In this document: positions 46,981-58,973 of the stretch, one piece after another
How the letters are laid out: the number at the start of each line of letters is the position of its first letter
How positions within the stretch are numbered: the stretch's first letter is position 1
DNA from: Pelecanus crispus
Lineage: Eukaryota > Chordata > Aves > Pelecaniformes > Pelecanidae
DNA length: 64,000 nt
Assembly: GCF_030463565.1 (NCBI RefSeq)
Contig: NC_134643.1
Coordinates: forward strand, 166,988,491-167,052,490
Reading direction: 5' to 3'
Made by a program: the position numbers and the translations under genes
The notes under the pieces: model-generated
The model's input: the letters and a program-made list of their open reading frames with translations, nothing else
Databases searched by the model: none
Told to the model about the DNA's origin: nothing

Positions 46981-49951
46981 CAGGCAGGTGTCATACATTT
47001 AAAATATAAGTATTCAAAATTCAAAAAATTGCTGACAAACTGTTGAGAATTTCATTTTGAGCACATAGTCCATCAGGCTATTAACAGGGTAATTAAAAAA
47101 AGGGTAAGACTAGGAACCTAATACATATGGTTAAGAAATGACACATTTTTATACCGGTTGTTAAGACAGTTTACTAAGAAATGGATCAGTGAAGAAAGTG
47201 TAGAAAAAGAAAAGAGGAAAGACAAAAGACAGTGGTGGATAAAGATGGTAAGGAAGCGAGAGAAAACCTCCAGCAACAAGCTGAGCGGTGAACAGTATAG
47301 TACTGTCATTTGGTTAATTGCTCTACAGCCCGCAGGTCGAGGATGGCAGGATACCCCCGCTGCCATACAAGACAGACAAACAACCCTAGCTGCGTGGGAG
47401 CCTCCATAATCCCGTGGCCATACCTTACAGCAAGCAATATTGTCATGTATTCCGCCCCCTCACTCTTCTCTCTTCCCCCGGTAAATTTGTGCCTGCTACT
47501 TTATTCAGCATTGCATTTCTCATGCGCCCTATTTTGTAGACAAATGTCCCGCCTGTTAGAATCCATGGTCCTTTTTCTGTAGTGTATTTATTTCAAGATA
47601 GGATTGTTTATTTATTTATGGTATATTACAAATTCTAAAAGAGCTAAGTTTCTGGTGCACCTTTCTTCTTGGAAAACATCAATGGTCTTACATTGCTCAC
47701 TTGAGAAGTTTTGGTCTTGGTCAGTAAGAAAGATGTTTTTTCTTCACAGGTAGTTTATGAATAGAGGTTCACAGTCACCACCATTACAATGATGTAATTA
47801 TATTTTTCTTTTGTAATTTTTTTCTTATATAACCAACAAAGCAGAAAATTTCTGCATATTCAGAGTATCATTTTAAATTGAAAGCAAACCGGGTATTGAG
47901 AAGTCTACACATAAAATAAATTGAATCTTTGCACGCTGGAAACATCTGGTTTCGAAAAGATACAACAGGGAACCGTCTTAATGATAAAACCTGTTTCTTT
48001 TTTAAGTCTCTGTCACTGTACTGGATGGCGGGCTATCAGAAACTGTAATCATTCTATTTTTAACAAAGATTTCTGCAAGAGCAGCCTTTCTTTGGAGTAT
48101 AATACATAAACCCTTTTTTTTCTCAGAAAAGGTTGAGAAAAGGAGAGGAAAATTTGCAAGGCTTCTGTTACTTAGTCTGTGGGGATGGAGCTGAAGTTTA
48201 GACTGAAAGATTAGCATTTACAAAACTAACAGCTAACAGAAACATGTTCATTATTTTAAGATTACATTCAAAACTATTTTGGTTAAAATTTCTTCAAGTC
48301 CAGGGGAGAAACTGGAAGTGTATCAGAACATAAGATACAGTATACAATACAGAAACTGGCAGAAAGTAGACATTCTAATATGTTGTTCTGACTTCACTAG
48401 AACTCAGCTTAGACTAGTATCTGGTTTATGACATAGAGTTTGTATTTTGAATCTGTTCCTTTGTTTACATGTATTTAACAAGTAAATCTGCTCACAGGGC
48501 TTATTCCACTGGCTCAAACAATCATTTTTTAGGCGCAGTCTCTTGCTGAAGATGTAATGCAGAACTCTGAAACCTTGAGATGAAATAAATCCATGATCTT
48601 TACTCAATGACATCATACAAGCAAGAGAAAGACCTCACAGTGGCCCTAGGCTCGGAGCTTTCATGGGGAAAGTTACTTCAGCTAGCACATGGTAACTTTT
48701 TTGTGCTTATGAGCCTTGAGCTAGAGAATCTACAAACTAAATGTAGAGAGGGAATTAGCAAGATAAAACATACACAACTCTAGCAAATTAAGTATCCATT
48801 CCTTATGAAAATTATTTAAGTCCCAAAGAGTATACTGATGGACAGAAAATAATAGCTTTATATCTTTCATAATACAAAAGGTAAAACTTATTTTTCTACC
48901 TTTTTTATTTTCACTCTATGCTGAATGTGCAACTGAAGAGAAAGTAAAGCAGCTGATAAAAATCTGTATCCTAATGACTAGATAGCAAAGAGCAAAAATA
49001 AAGCTGCACAGGCAATGGTGAACCTGACATTTTCTCAGTGAGGATTTTTAATATTATGTGAGGTAGCGAAAGCTCAATGGTATTCATGGGACAAAGGAAA
49101 AGGTTCACTTGTAGCCCATTGATTTTCTCCCTAGCAAGCTAAAAAAATTTACTGCAGAGTGGAGCAACCATGGAGATACTAAAGCTCTATTTTTTTTTAA
49201 GATTGCAAAAATGCTTTAGAAAACAATCTAAACAAAGTTTTGAAACCGATTCTTGTGACTGTTATTTAATTTGCCTTTTGACTGATGTAACTGAAATCTT
49301 TTACATGGCTTACACACCAGTAAACAGTGGAAACTTTTTCATATTTCCTAAAGTTAAAAACCCCATAATTTAAACTCAATTCCAGCATTAAGGAAACCAG
49401 CAACTACTTCATGAACAACTAATAAAAGAATTCCAATAGTTCAATTTTCTACACAGTTTCTATCCATCATCCTTTCCATGTTTCATATCTAGTCTAATGC
49501 CTCAAGGAAACAATCAGTGTGTGTGTGTACACATGCATGCCTGTATGAGGCTGTTAGCTAATTTTATTTGAGTTTGACTGGGGGGTAGGAATCTGAGAGA
49601 CCCAAGATGTTTCTACAAGTTTCAGGAAAACAAGATCGTGTAGCATTAGCTCAGCCCATATTAGACAACAAAGAATATCATAACTATAGGAAAAACTTTG
49701 GTGGGAGTTTACGTCTAACCACGTATCAATAAGCCCATTTTATATTTTAAAGCGTTTCCTGCTGTTAAGAGATTTGTACGGATTCTCTAGTGAATTACCT
49801 ACTGAAAAGTAATTTATGCTGCGGTGGATGCTCCTGCCTTTCTTTAATTCAGTTGAAAAGACAGCGAACCACTGGCCTGTGGATCCCAGACGCACTGGCT
49901 GCCAGGCTTCAGTAATTTTAACACTCTTGAAACTACCTAGCTTTTCTTTTT
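46981..49951. other. Intergenic, about 3 kb, no gene recognised
   Basis: AT-rich with short unfamiliar open frames and a GT repeat at about 49518-49528. Nothing else is supported. Confidence 0.6.
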
Positions 49952-49967
49952 GGGGGGGGGGGGGGGG
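49952..49967. repeat. Poly-G tract
   Basis: A run of about 16 G, then AGGGGGG, about 0.4 kb upstream of the STK24 CpG island. It can form a G-quadruplex and is prone to sequencing length error. Confidence 0.8.
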
Positions 49968-50679
49968 AGGGGGGAAGGAGAGCGTCTTGGGGTGTTCCAT
50001 AGTGCATTGGAAACTGTGTAATGGAGCTCTTGAATCTCAGCTTAAATAGGCCAATATAACATTGTCAGCTTCTTAAGGGTTTTGCACGGCTCCAGGGCTT
50101 CTCTTGTGTGTGGGAGACCCGAGTGCTGACCCGCTCTTCTTCCCTTTAGGAAGCATTGTAAAAACATTTTGGTTTACTGCTTTTGCAACTTCTGACAGGA
50201 AGTCAAGTGCTTCCTGAAACCATATACCTCAGCAGAGCGATAGCATGACCGTGACCTTTCTCAAAGCCTCCAAGTGAAGGGGAGGCAGGAAAAGGACACA
50301 CCAGAAGACGCCTCGGCTTTCTGCCATCTTGATCCATCGCCTCAGCCCGCTTCCCTCCTTTTAAGCGAGCAACCTCCCAGCCGGGACGCTGGCCCCGCTT
50401 CACCTGCTCCGCCGCGCCGGCGGCCGGGAGCTCGCTCCTCACTCGGGCCGCGGGGGAGGAGCGGCAGGTCCTGGGGTGGGGGCTGTCTCCACCCAAAAGG
50501 CGAAGGACGAAACCCGACAACAAAACAACGCGGCGAGGCAGGCCAAGGCTCGGCCGCGGGCCCCGCCGCCCGCCGCCCCCCGCCCCGAGGACGATGCAAG
50601 CCCGACGCCCGGCTGCCGCCAGCGCCACAGGTCCTCAGGGGGCTCAGGCCCGGGCCGGCGGGTCACCGTACCCCGCGGT

Positions 50680-50722
50680 ACGGACGGACGGACGGACGGA
50701 CGGGCGGGCGGGCGGGCGGGCG
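50680..50722. repeat. Tetranucleotide array (GGAC)n passing into (GGGC)n
   Basis: About five GGAC units followed by about five GGGC units. Each unit junction makes a CpG. It sits in the presumed STK24 promoter. Confidence 0.85.
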
Positions 50723-50789
50723 GCGCGGCGGCGCTCGGGGCCCTTCTGTCTCCCCGCTCCCCCCCGCCCCGTTAGCCGATGGCGGGCGG

Positions 50790-50822
50790 GGACGGACGGA
50801 CGGACGGACGGACGGACGGGAC
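50790..50822. repeat. Second GGAC tetranucleotide array
   Basis: About seven GGAC units, about 70 bp downstream of the first array and of the same unit. The intervening sequence is not repetitive. Confidence 0.85.
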
Positions 50823-50926
50823 GACGGCGAGGCGCGGGCGGGGCAGCGCGTGCAGGTGGCCGGGTAGGAGAAGGCGGGGCTGGGCGGGCGGGCGCGCGCG
50901 CGCGCCGCCGTTGCCTCCTCCCGCCT

Positions 50927-50943
50927 CCCCCCCCCCCCCCCCC
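50927..50943. repeat. Poly-C run (17 C) in the STK24 promoter
   Basis: An uninterrupted C run ending GCAGGT. i-motif and G-quadruplex formation is possible. Its length is unreliable in most sequencing. Confidence 0.8.
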
Positions 50944-51211
50944 GCAGGTTTTGTCGTCGTGTCGCCGGCGGGGCCCCGCGCGACCGCACCGGCAACGGCC
51001 GCCCTGCGCGCGCGGCCGGGGGAGGAGGAGGAGGAGGAGGGGGAAGAGGAGGAAAAGGAGGGAGGCGGCCACCGCCGCTGCATCCGTGACCGGAGCCTGA
51101 AGAGCCCGAGCGTGGGACGGCCCCTCTCCCGCCGCCGGCGCAGAGGCGCTGCTCGCTCGGGGAAGCGGCGAGGAAAAGCGAGTCCGGCTCGGTGTGCGTG
51201 GGAGTGCGGAG

Positions 51212-51220
51212 ATGAGCTAA
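51212..51220 (+). CDS. STK24: Minimal upstream ORF (ATG AGC TAA) in the STK24 5' leader
   Basis: The nearest upstream ATG lies 69 bases before the STK24 ATG and is followed by one codon and a stop. If it is inside the mRNA, it would be a two-codon uORF that allows re-initiation and may damp translation. G is at -3 and A at +4 (fair context). Confidence 0.4.
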   Translation: MS

Positions 51221-51280
51221 GCCCCTGGGGCCGCCTGAGGAGACCCGGCTTCCCCCGTCCCCCCCGCCCCCGCCGCCGCC

Positions 51281-51322
51281 ATGGCTCACTCCCCCGTGCA
51301 GACGGGCCTGCCGGGGATGCAG
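51281..51322 (+). CDS. STK24: STK24 (MST3) first coding exon
   Basis: STK24 is a Ste20-family serine/threonine kinase of the GCKIII group. It works in the STRIPAK complex and with CCM3/PDCD10 in cell polarity, migration and apoptosis. This exon encodes MAHSPVQTGLPGMQ, which matches the N-terminus of the shorter human STK24 isoform (MAHSPVQ.GLPGMQ). The start has an excellent context (GCCGCCGCCATGG). The exon ends in phase 0 at the donor GTGAGG (51323), as expected before the exon opening the kinase domain. That next exon is not seen in this window, so the gene is cut by the right edge. Confidence 0.93.
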
Positions 51323-51560
51323 GTGAGGACCGGCCGCCTCCCCCTGCCCCGGCGAGCTCCAAGGGCAGGCGGGGACACGCAGCCCGGCGGCGGGGGAGGG
51401 AGCGGGGGAGCGAGGGATGGGCCCTGGCCGCCGCTCCCTGCGAGCGGGGCTGGGGGGGGAAGGGTGTGAAGGGGTGCGGTGCGTGTCGGTGAGGGGGTTC
51501 GGGGGGGTGGAGGGGCCGGGCGAGGGGAGAAACCTCTTCGCCCTGACTGGGCCCGGCGGC

Positions 51561-51580
51561 TGGGCTGGGCTGGGCTGGGC
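51561..51580 (+). repeat. (TGGGC)4 repeat, G-quadruplex-type
   Basis: Four TGGGC units just inside STK24 intron 1 on the non-template strand, within the CpG island. Four evenly spaced G3 runs fit a quadruplex motif. Confidence 0.75.
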
Positions 51581-51764
51581 TGCGGGGGAAGGAGCGGGAT
51601 CTCGTAACCCGTGGAAACGAAACGTGCTGTCAGCACTTCGCGTCATGCCTAACGAGGTACCTCCGCATGGTGGATCCCTCTCCTTCCCCGCCTCCCTCCC
51701 TCTCTCCTTCCCCGGTGGCCTCAGTTTTGCGGGAAGTGTGCGGGGCGGAGGGGTGCGTCTCGTG

Positions 51765-51785
51765 CCCCCCCCCCCCCCCCCCCCC
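51765..51785. repeat. Poly-C run (21 C)
   Basis: An uninterrupted C run at the 3' edge of the STK24 CpG island. Confidence 0.85.
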
Positions 51786-52127
51786 GAGTAGTTCTCCTCG
51801 GTGTTTTAATTCGCGAAGCGTGTCTCGACGGGCGATTTTCGGTCCCGTTATTTTGACGTGATTTGGGGAAGCGTACGTAAAAACAGGGCCTGAAAACGTT
51901 GACCTTCAGCGCATGCTGCAGTGCCCATCTCTGTGGTGCTGGCCAGCGGGAGCGCTGCCTGGGGTGGGGGCTTGGGGATGGTGTTTGGCTCCTCTGTTTG
52001 TCTCGAAATGTTGGTAGCTGCTGTCGTTACACAATGGAATTTGCTGGTTCTGTGTTGTAACTATATTTTTAAAATAACTAGTGTGGTTTTCTAGTCGCTG
52101 AGCTGACTTCTTCCCTTCCTCCTCCCG

Positions 52128-52150
52128 CCCCCCCCCCCCCCCCCCCCCCC
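52128..52150. repeat. Poly-C run (23 C)
   Basis: The longest C run in the window, followed by AGTTTTT. It looks superficially like a splice acceptor, but no exon follows. Confidence 0.85.
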
Positions 52151-53050
52151 AGTTTTTCTTAGTGCAAATGCAAACTACTGCCAGAAAAACATTAAGGTCA
52201 TTGGTATCTCTGTGTTGTTATTCTTAATGTTTCCCACATCTTATTAGATGCTTCCCTGCCCCAACCTCCAAAAGAAAAACTTACAAATGGCATGTAGAGT
52301 TTTTCTCAATTTATCTCCTGGATTGAAAGTTTTTGTGCTTCATTTGGTTTAAGTGTTGATTTACTCTGGTTCATTTTTCCATGAGTCAAGATTCTAAGTC
52401 ATGGATCTTTTTTTCTTTGCATAACCTGAAGATTTGGATTTAAAATGTTACACGCTTAGGCATAGCATCAATTATATGCTCAGGCATAGTACTGGATGCC
52501 ATATAGGGTACGTAGGCCCTCACTCTGAACCGATTAATATATCGCTCTGTAGGTACTGCTGTCGAGTGTTCAAGTTCACCTTCCAAATATCAGCAGTTTG
52601 CTGACTGCCGGAGACAGAGACGTAAGGGTTTGTTGCCTTGGGTAGGGTTAAATTAACATTGCATTTTTATCCCTTTGAAACATGTTGGAGCCAAAATGAC
52701 TATTTGTATGTACTTTGAAATAGAATCTGTAATATTTTGGGATTAAAAAAGTCAGATCTGTAGCTGCTCGGAAGTGAGAGTGTGACAGTTATTCCAGCAA
52801 TACGCATGTACTGCTTATATGTGTCACTGCATGATCTCTCTAAGGACCTGTGTTTTTTATTGACTCAATTTGTTACTTAGTTTGTAATACTGTTAGTTGT
52901 ACTAAATGGGTAGATATTCAGGGTTTTTGTTAGCCCACATAATTTGGGAGTTTATTTCAAATCTCTTTTTATTGAGGAGAGTATTATTTTTCTCCTGAGT
53001 TTTTACTGTATTATTATGAGAGTTTCTCAAGTGTGAACTTTTAACAGTGT

Positions 53051-53130
53051 AAAAAAAAAAAAAAAAAAAAGAAAATAAACAAAAAAAAAAACCCAAACAC
53101 CAAAAACCACCAAACCCAAAAAACCACCAA
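53051..53130. repeat. A-rich / ACC low-complexity tract
   Basis: A run of about 20 A, then a second A run, then AAACCCAAACACCAAAAACC-type sequence. The same A-run-then-CCAAACC style recurs at several other places in the window. Confidence 0.75.
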
Positions 53131-53655
53131 AGTAAAGACCTGCTGATAGGTAGAGGCATAAAGTCTGTCAGCAATGTGAATGCTACTTGCTAATTTTCTG
53201 CACCCAGTTCAAGATGTCTATATCCGTTTCTGTTCTGTCAGAGTATATAGCAATTTTATAGTGGTCTGTTTTCAGTACAGGATTCTCTTTGATTTCACTT
53301 GCAGATAAACGTTCAAAGAGTAAGGTACATGCAATGTGTGCTACCTACTTAAATATGACAAAGCTTATGGTTTGGGACTTTTTATTACACAGAAGAGAGA
53401 GGAATAGAGCTTAGTTCTCTGGGTTATAATTAAGTTGCCTAAATCACGGGACTATCTTTTCTTTTTCTGTGGTGTGATCCCTCCTCCCCACCTACCAGCT
53501 TCTGCAACAAATGGTGTAAGCAATGTCAGTGACAAGTTATGCAGCTTTCTCCTACATTCTTTGCTGTACTTACACAAGAGAGCAGTCAGTATCCTAGTGT
53601 GAGCAAGAGTAATGTCTTGGCCCCCAAAAAAATCGCATGCACGGACAATGCTTTA

Positions 53656-54564
53656 TTAATGCTGTTTGGCATGAGCAGAGTAGTGTGTAAATAGAGCAGA
53701 GGAATGAAGGATTAATGTATTTCTCTCTGAACAACATATCTGATCGATGGTGGAGGAGTGATGCATAAAAAGTGAGTGGGTGGGGAGTGAGCCAAAGGAA
53801 TGAAAAACTGTGGAGGAAATGTAGGATGATGCTGGAAGGTTGTCAAAACCTGAGATTCGCTGTCTGCTGCAAAGTGGGCATGTTGTAACCTGAATAAAAA
53901 CAGAGTTGGGTTTTGACCTAAATTTCCATGCATGCAAATAAGCTTGGACTCCAAGTTTATGCTGACCTTGCTTTAAGGGCTTTGTATAGGTGTTTGAGTG
54001 TGTGGTGTGAAGGTGCGTCATTACTAAACTGAGAGTGTGTTGTCTTCCTTCTTTATGCTTTATAAAAGTGGCCTGAGGAAAATGCTTGTTTGGCTGTAAT
54101 GCATGAGATTTCTGCAAGGCTGGCTCGGAATAAGTGTATGTGACCTTGATTTTCAGACTGGCCTGCATTTCAAGGCTGTGGTAAGCTTCTATAGCTTCTT
54201 TATGGAAGCTATATTTTAAATAATAAAGTACTGTGTTTATAAATTTATAGTAAGGGTGCTTGGTGAACCGTAATGTACTTTGAAGCATGTTAGGAGTGTG
54301 TTGGACCAAAAAGCTCAGGAAATGTAGGCTGGCAGAGAAAATCTTAAGGGCTGAAGCCACAGAACACAGTACTGCAGTACATTGAGCTATTGGATATGTG
54401 GCAGCAGCCAGTTTTAAGGTAATCTTTAACAATAAAATGCTAAAATGAATAGTGATTAAATGTCTCTCTTTTCTCTTTCCCCACTTAAAATGTTTCAGGG
54501 TTAAGCTGCATCTGGTTTGCTTGTATTTTTCTTTGTTTCTGAAGTTGGAGAACCAGAAAAGCAA
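53656..54564 (-). CDS. Unidentified 302-codon antisense ORF in STK24 intron 1
   Basis: An uninterrupted minus-strand frame of 302 codons from an ATG, in AT-rich intronic DNA where other frames rarely pass 150. I recognise no domain, signal peptide or transmembrane pattern, and no transposon protein. The product would be rich in His, Ser, Leu, Thr and Lys, with Cys scattered. The TAA stop overlaps a minus-strand AATAAA (53652-53657), so a transcript could end right at the stop. The + strand here is rich in G and T, typical of transcribed introns, which lowers the chance of antisense stops, so a chance ORF remains quite possible. Confidence 0.25.
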   Translation of the reverse strand: MLFWFSNFRNKEKYKQTRCSLTLKHFKWGKRKERHLITIHFSILLLKITLKLAAATYPIAQCTAVLCSVASALKIFSASLHFLSFLVQHTPNMLQSTLRFTKHPYYKFINTVLYYLKYSFHKEAIEAYHSLEMQASLKIKVTYTYSEPALQKSHALQPNKHFPQATFIKHKEGRQHTLSLVMTHLHTTHSNTYTKPLKQGQHKLGVQAYLHAWKFRSKPNSVFIQVTTCPLCSRQRISGFDNLPASSYISSTVFHSFGSLPTHSLFMHHSSTIDQICCSERNTLILHSSALFTHYSAHAKQH

Positions 54565-55044
54565 TTTTTTTTACCCTAGCTTTTCTGTGTACTTCTAACT
54601 GTGTGAAATAACTGTGTAGAGCAGATTTTATTAATCTACTTTAAAATGAGCCTTATATTATGGTAATAACAATAGGAATACTTTAAACTCCTCCTGAGGA
54701 AAGATAAATGGCTCTGTCTGCTTCAGATCCGAGAGAAGTGAGAAAAGCCTACAGGTGGTTTGCCTTTTTGGAGTTAGCTGTGTTCAGGCAGTACAGTGCC
54801 ACAGTTAGAATGGATCTAGGTATGACTTCTAGTTGTAATTCTAGGTGCTTCCATAGTAAAGGTGATTAAAAGTTTTGGGTGAATAAGAGTTTCAAGTATA
54901 ATTCCGTGGCATAACGAACACTGATACTGATGGATTGCAGAGTTACTGATTAGAAATAATTACTGTTACCTTCTTTTTCCTGTTTCAGTCTCCTAAAGAG
55001 GGAAAAAACAACCAAAAAAACCCAACACCACCTAAATGCCCTGA

Positions 55045-55058
55045 CCCCCCCCCCCCCC
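55045..55058. repeat. Poly-C run (14 C) followed by T-rich tract
   Basis: A C run between an A/C-rich stretch and a T-rich stretch. Simple sequence in STK24 intron 1. Confidence 0.75.
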
Positions 55059-58000
55059 TTTTTCCCTTTTTTTTCTCCCCAGAAAAATAATTTTCTCAAG
55101 TTTATTTGTAATTTTAGGTGTGCCTGTGTACCAGCATTGTAAAATTCCTAAGGTGCTTTTAAAACTCCATTGTCTTTGAGCCAAAGCCTCTTATGTGTGA
55201 TAAAAACCTTTATCTTCCTCCTGTCCATTTTTTTGGTAACAATAACAGTGTTTATGCAGCAAGTTATTTTTATTCATTCTTCATTGTTATTTTCAGTACA
55301 AGAGCTACAGGTTCTTCATCCAAAATGTAAATAAGCATTGACATTCACTCTGTCTTGCTTCAAGAAATGTTAAACTAAATTAAGTAGCAACTTGACAAAT
55401 GAACAGAAAAGAAAAGTTGTTAAATATAAAGGCACCATTTCTGGCTCGGAAAGTAGCTGAACTGTCAATTTGCTGGAGAGTGGAAGAGTGTTTTGGGGAA
55501 TACTGCTATTTACTTGTCTGTTCGTGCACTTTTCCCGAGATGTTCACTTTTGACTACTGTAGGAGAAGTGTTCTGGCCTAGAGGATTCTTTGTTCTGATC
55601 GAGCATGGCTGTTCCTTTGTTCTTGCATGCTATATTACTGTCTTCCCTATTATAATTCACTCTCCTTTTACAATAAACTGTTGTAACTACTTTATGTCTG
55701 AGCTCTGTTTTTGGGAATTGCAAAACATTAGGTTGCTAAATCAAAGGCACTGGAAAGGCCATGTTGCCTCTGCTGCATTCCATTTGCAGCTTCTGTGTAG
55801 AAGATTAATTTTCCCCAATTTGATTTTTTTTTTTGAAAGTTTGTCCTCACTGTTACTGTTTGTAGTTAACTTATGGCACTTAATTATTTGAAAGATCCTT
55901 GGACCATTACGATCATGGCTAATCTGTTTTAAAATATCCCAGGGCTAGATGTCATGATTCTGTGGCATATTACAAGCTCAGTCTTTGGGTACATGAGAAC
56001 AGTCCCAGAAAAATTTGCATCTTGGGTTTGCCAACCCATCATTAAAATGATCTCCCTTTCCCTGTAGGGAAAAGTTGTTTTTTATGGTGGTCTTCAGCTT
56101 CCATATTCCAATTCTTTGGTACAGAGAAGCTCGACTGTGAATGTAGCAACTTCATTTTGACAAAATTGCTAACTCGCTTAAGCTGATGCATTTGGGTTGT
56201 ACGCCTAATAGAGTCTTGAGCCATGATTAGTACAAGGTGATGATGGCATTCGCAGGTTAGTTGATACCAGTAAAGTTTGTTTGTTTTCCCAAGCTTGTTT
56301 CAATCTTTAGTCTATTATCTTGAAACCAAACTCCTGGATATGTTCAGGATGCATAGTTCCAAAATCAGATAAATGTAGTTGACTTTTGAAGAGTTGTATT
56401 GAATAAACAGTCTTTTTTTAGTGAAATTGCTTTCATAAGTCAATAAATACTTTGTTCATTGGAATGCATGGAATTGTTCCCTCTTGGTGGACAATAACAG
56501 ATCTGAGAGCAATAAACATTTAGGTTGCACAAGCATCAGACTGTTCCATATGTTGATTCTACATTAGTATAGAACTAAGAGCCTTCTGCAGTGTACCTGT
56601 ATAGAAAGTGAGGCTTCAAACAGGAAGATTTTGGGAATGCTTGTACTCCCCTATTCTATTTTTAGTGGCGCTGCTAGGCGGCTTCTTAAGAGACATGAAT
56701 TTAGATTTTCTTGTCAGGTGATAGCATGGGTACAAGAAGAGTCTCCCCTCAAACTATGGGATTGCTGTAGATCCTAAAACTAATTATTTTTCTTCTTTTT
56801 GTCAATTAGTATTAATGCAGCATAAATTTCTAAATGCCTCTATTAGCATTATTTATTCAGCTATTTGTCATAATGGTGGGAATTTCCACAGAGCCACTAC
56901 TTTCTTTTTTTATCAATAGCTTCACTAATTAAAAGTGATTTTTACTGTGTTTGGTTGATCTTTTTAGCAGGTGGAACCAAGTGAGAGACCTTGTTCTAAA
57001 ACTGTTGTTTGGGACTCCTTTTCATTAGCTGTCTTTCTCTTGGTGTCTAAAATACATTTTGGGTTTCACTGCTATGCTGTCTGCTGATGATACTTCTATG
57101 TTGCTTTCATTGTGTGCTTAAGGCATGGAGAGATTTTTTGATTGCAGTGATTCATGTTTTAAAAGTATAATGGATGGAAGGGAAGAAGTCAGTTACAGGT
57201 TATGAAAGTTTTTAGTGATGTTATATTAAAAAACCCCAACCTCCCCCCCCAAAAAAAAACCCACAAAAACCCCGAGCCTGAAAAACTATTCAGAAATTTA
57301 GCATATTTAATTGGAACTTATTCTTTCTGAATGCTTGTAAAAAGCAGGCTATGGTTAGGTAACTATTAATTTGGTATTAAACTCTTAACTTTGTACAGTA
57401 ACCAGCTTTCTGAATGAAAATCTGAATGAAAGATATCATAAAGTTACAGTGTGATTTGTGCAGGGGACATTGCACCCAGAAAATGATATTAGTTTACTGT
57501 GAATTTGGGAGCATGCTTTGGATATCTATGTTACTGATAAAGAACTGAATGTTTTGTATTCTGAATCTCACATAAGTGCATCTTCCTTGAAAGTAAATGG
57601 AAAGAGGAATATACGGTGGCTGAGGAACACTTTTGTGATAGGCTGACTTTAGGCAACTCTTATTCCTCCTGGAAACATGCTTAAAATCTGTTCCAATCTA
57701 GTTAGAAATCAGAGCAAGGGAGTTGAACTGTGTGACAAGTGTGAGTGTTAGTAAAGCCACTGTGATGCATACTATATGCTTTTACCATTGTCTGTTTGTG
57801 ACATCTAAAGTGTTAAAGAGATGCAAGGTTTTACAGCTTTATTCTTTGCTTCCTCTTCCCTGCCCTGCCCCCTTATGACCCACTGAAGTTTCATGGCGGA
57901 ATTTATGGCAGTTTTTCCTTTTTATGATAGTCAAGGTATTGCTAATTCTTCTAACTGTTAGCATTTTTTTCCCCAGAAAAAAGCAATTTCCTTATCGTAG

Positions 58001-58973
58001 TGTGTGTCTGAATTGAATAATTATAGTATTGGAGATGGAAAATGAGAAATATGGAATGTGTATGTTTGAAGAATAAAAGAAAAGAACAGTCACATGTTCA
58101 TTTTGATCATTGGCAAATTCTCAGTGAAACAGCTGGATCTTAGTTTTATACCTAGTTAATACAGATGAACGCTTTCATTCTAGTCTTTGTACCTTTCATT
58201 AAATGTTTTGCTGATTAGTCTTCTAAAAAGAAAATAAAAATCAGTTGTTGCTGTTCAGGATAATTATAAAGTGCCTGTCCTAGTTCAGCTGATTTTACTT
58301 TATTATCGATAGGTGAAACTTAGAGATAGCTCCCTTTGGTTCAAATTTTAAGGCTTCTTAATTTTTTTTTTTTCCCCCCTTGTTTAGATAGAAGTCCCAG
58401 ACTACAAATCCAAATACTTTAATATATTTTGTGGTTGTGGGTTAGTTAGCTGCTTTTTGAAAATACAGGTAGGGCTTGATACAATGCAGTAAAATTGAGC
58501 AATTTATTTTCTGCATACTGCCTCTGTTTTATTTCAGTTTTCCCACCAACTGCAGGGAATAATCTTGCGTGTTGTATCAGTTACTCATATATGGTGTGTA
58601 TATATTACTGAAAGTAAAAACTTGCCAGCTCTAGAGAAAGGTAAAATGCTGGGTAGCAAAATTTGAGGCTTCTCCTTCCTGGAAGTAGTTTTTTCTGATG
58701 TGAAACCATCTTATATGGGTGTTTGGGGGAGATTTTTTTTTTTTGGTTGTGGGTTTGGGTTTTTTTTTTGTTTCAGGCTTGCAGTTCTCTGGGTACTTGA
58801 GAAAATTGCCTGCGTGAACTTGTCTGCTAGATTTCTGTTCTCTGGTCTTTATATAAATTAATTTAAAATAAAGAAATGATGTGCAGCAATGATGTCTCTT
58901 TTCCAAAGAAATTAATGTATTTGCGCAGTAAATGTAGCAGTAAAAATAATTCTTGGTGTGACAGAAATAGTGT

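Larger units (their letters stand above)
50330..51780 (+). promoter_or_regulatory. STK24: STK24 CpG-island promoter and 5' UTR
   Basis: A strongly GC-rich, CpG-dense island with many GGGCGG-type Sp1 boxes surrounds the STK24 first exon, as expected for a broadly expressed kinase without a TATA box. It includes two GGAC/GGGC tetranucleotide arrays, a CG repeat near 50891-50906, a GAG/GGA repeat near 51020-51040 and long C runs. The transcription start is not fixed by sequence; the 5' UTR probably occupies part of the few hundred bases before 51281. Because stop codons are scarce in such DNA, many long open frames on both strands are artefacts. Confidence 0.85.

Noticed and set aside
50663-51646. 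327-codon minus-strand ORF and other long frames across the STK24 CpG island
   Set aside because: Stop codons are rare in very GC-rich DNA. The frames consist of Pro/Arg/Gly/Ala low complexity and overlap the STK24 promoter and first exon on both strands.
52128-52160. Splice acceptor for an STK24 exon after the 23-C run
   Set aside because: The run ends in AG, but the following sequence does not encode the expected start of the kinase region and has no fitting donor.
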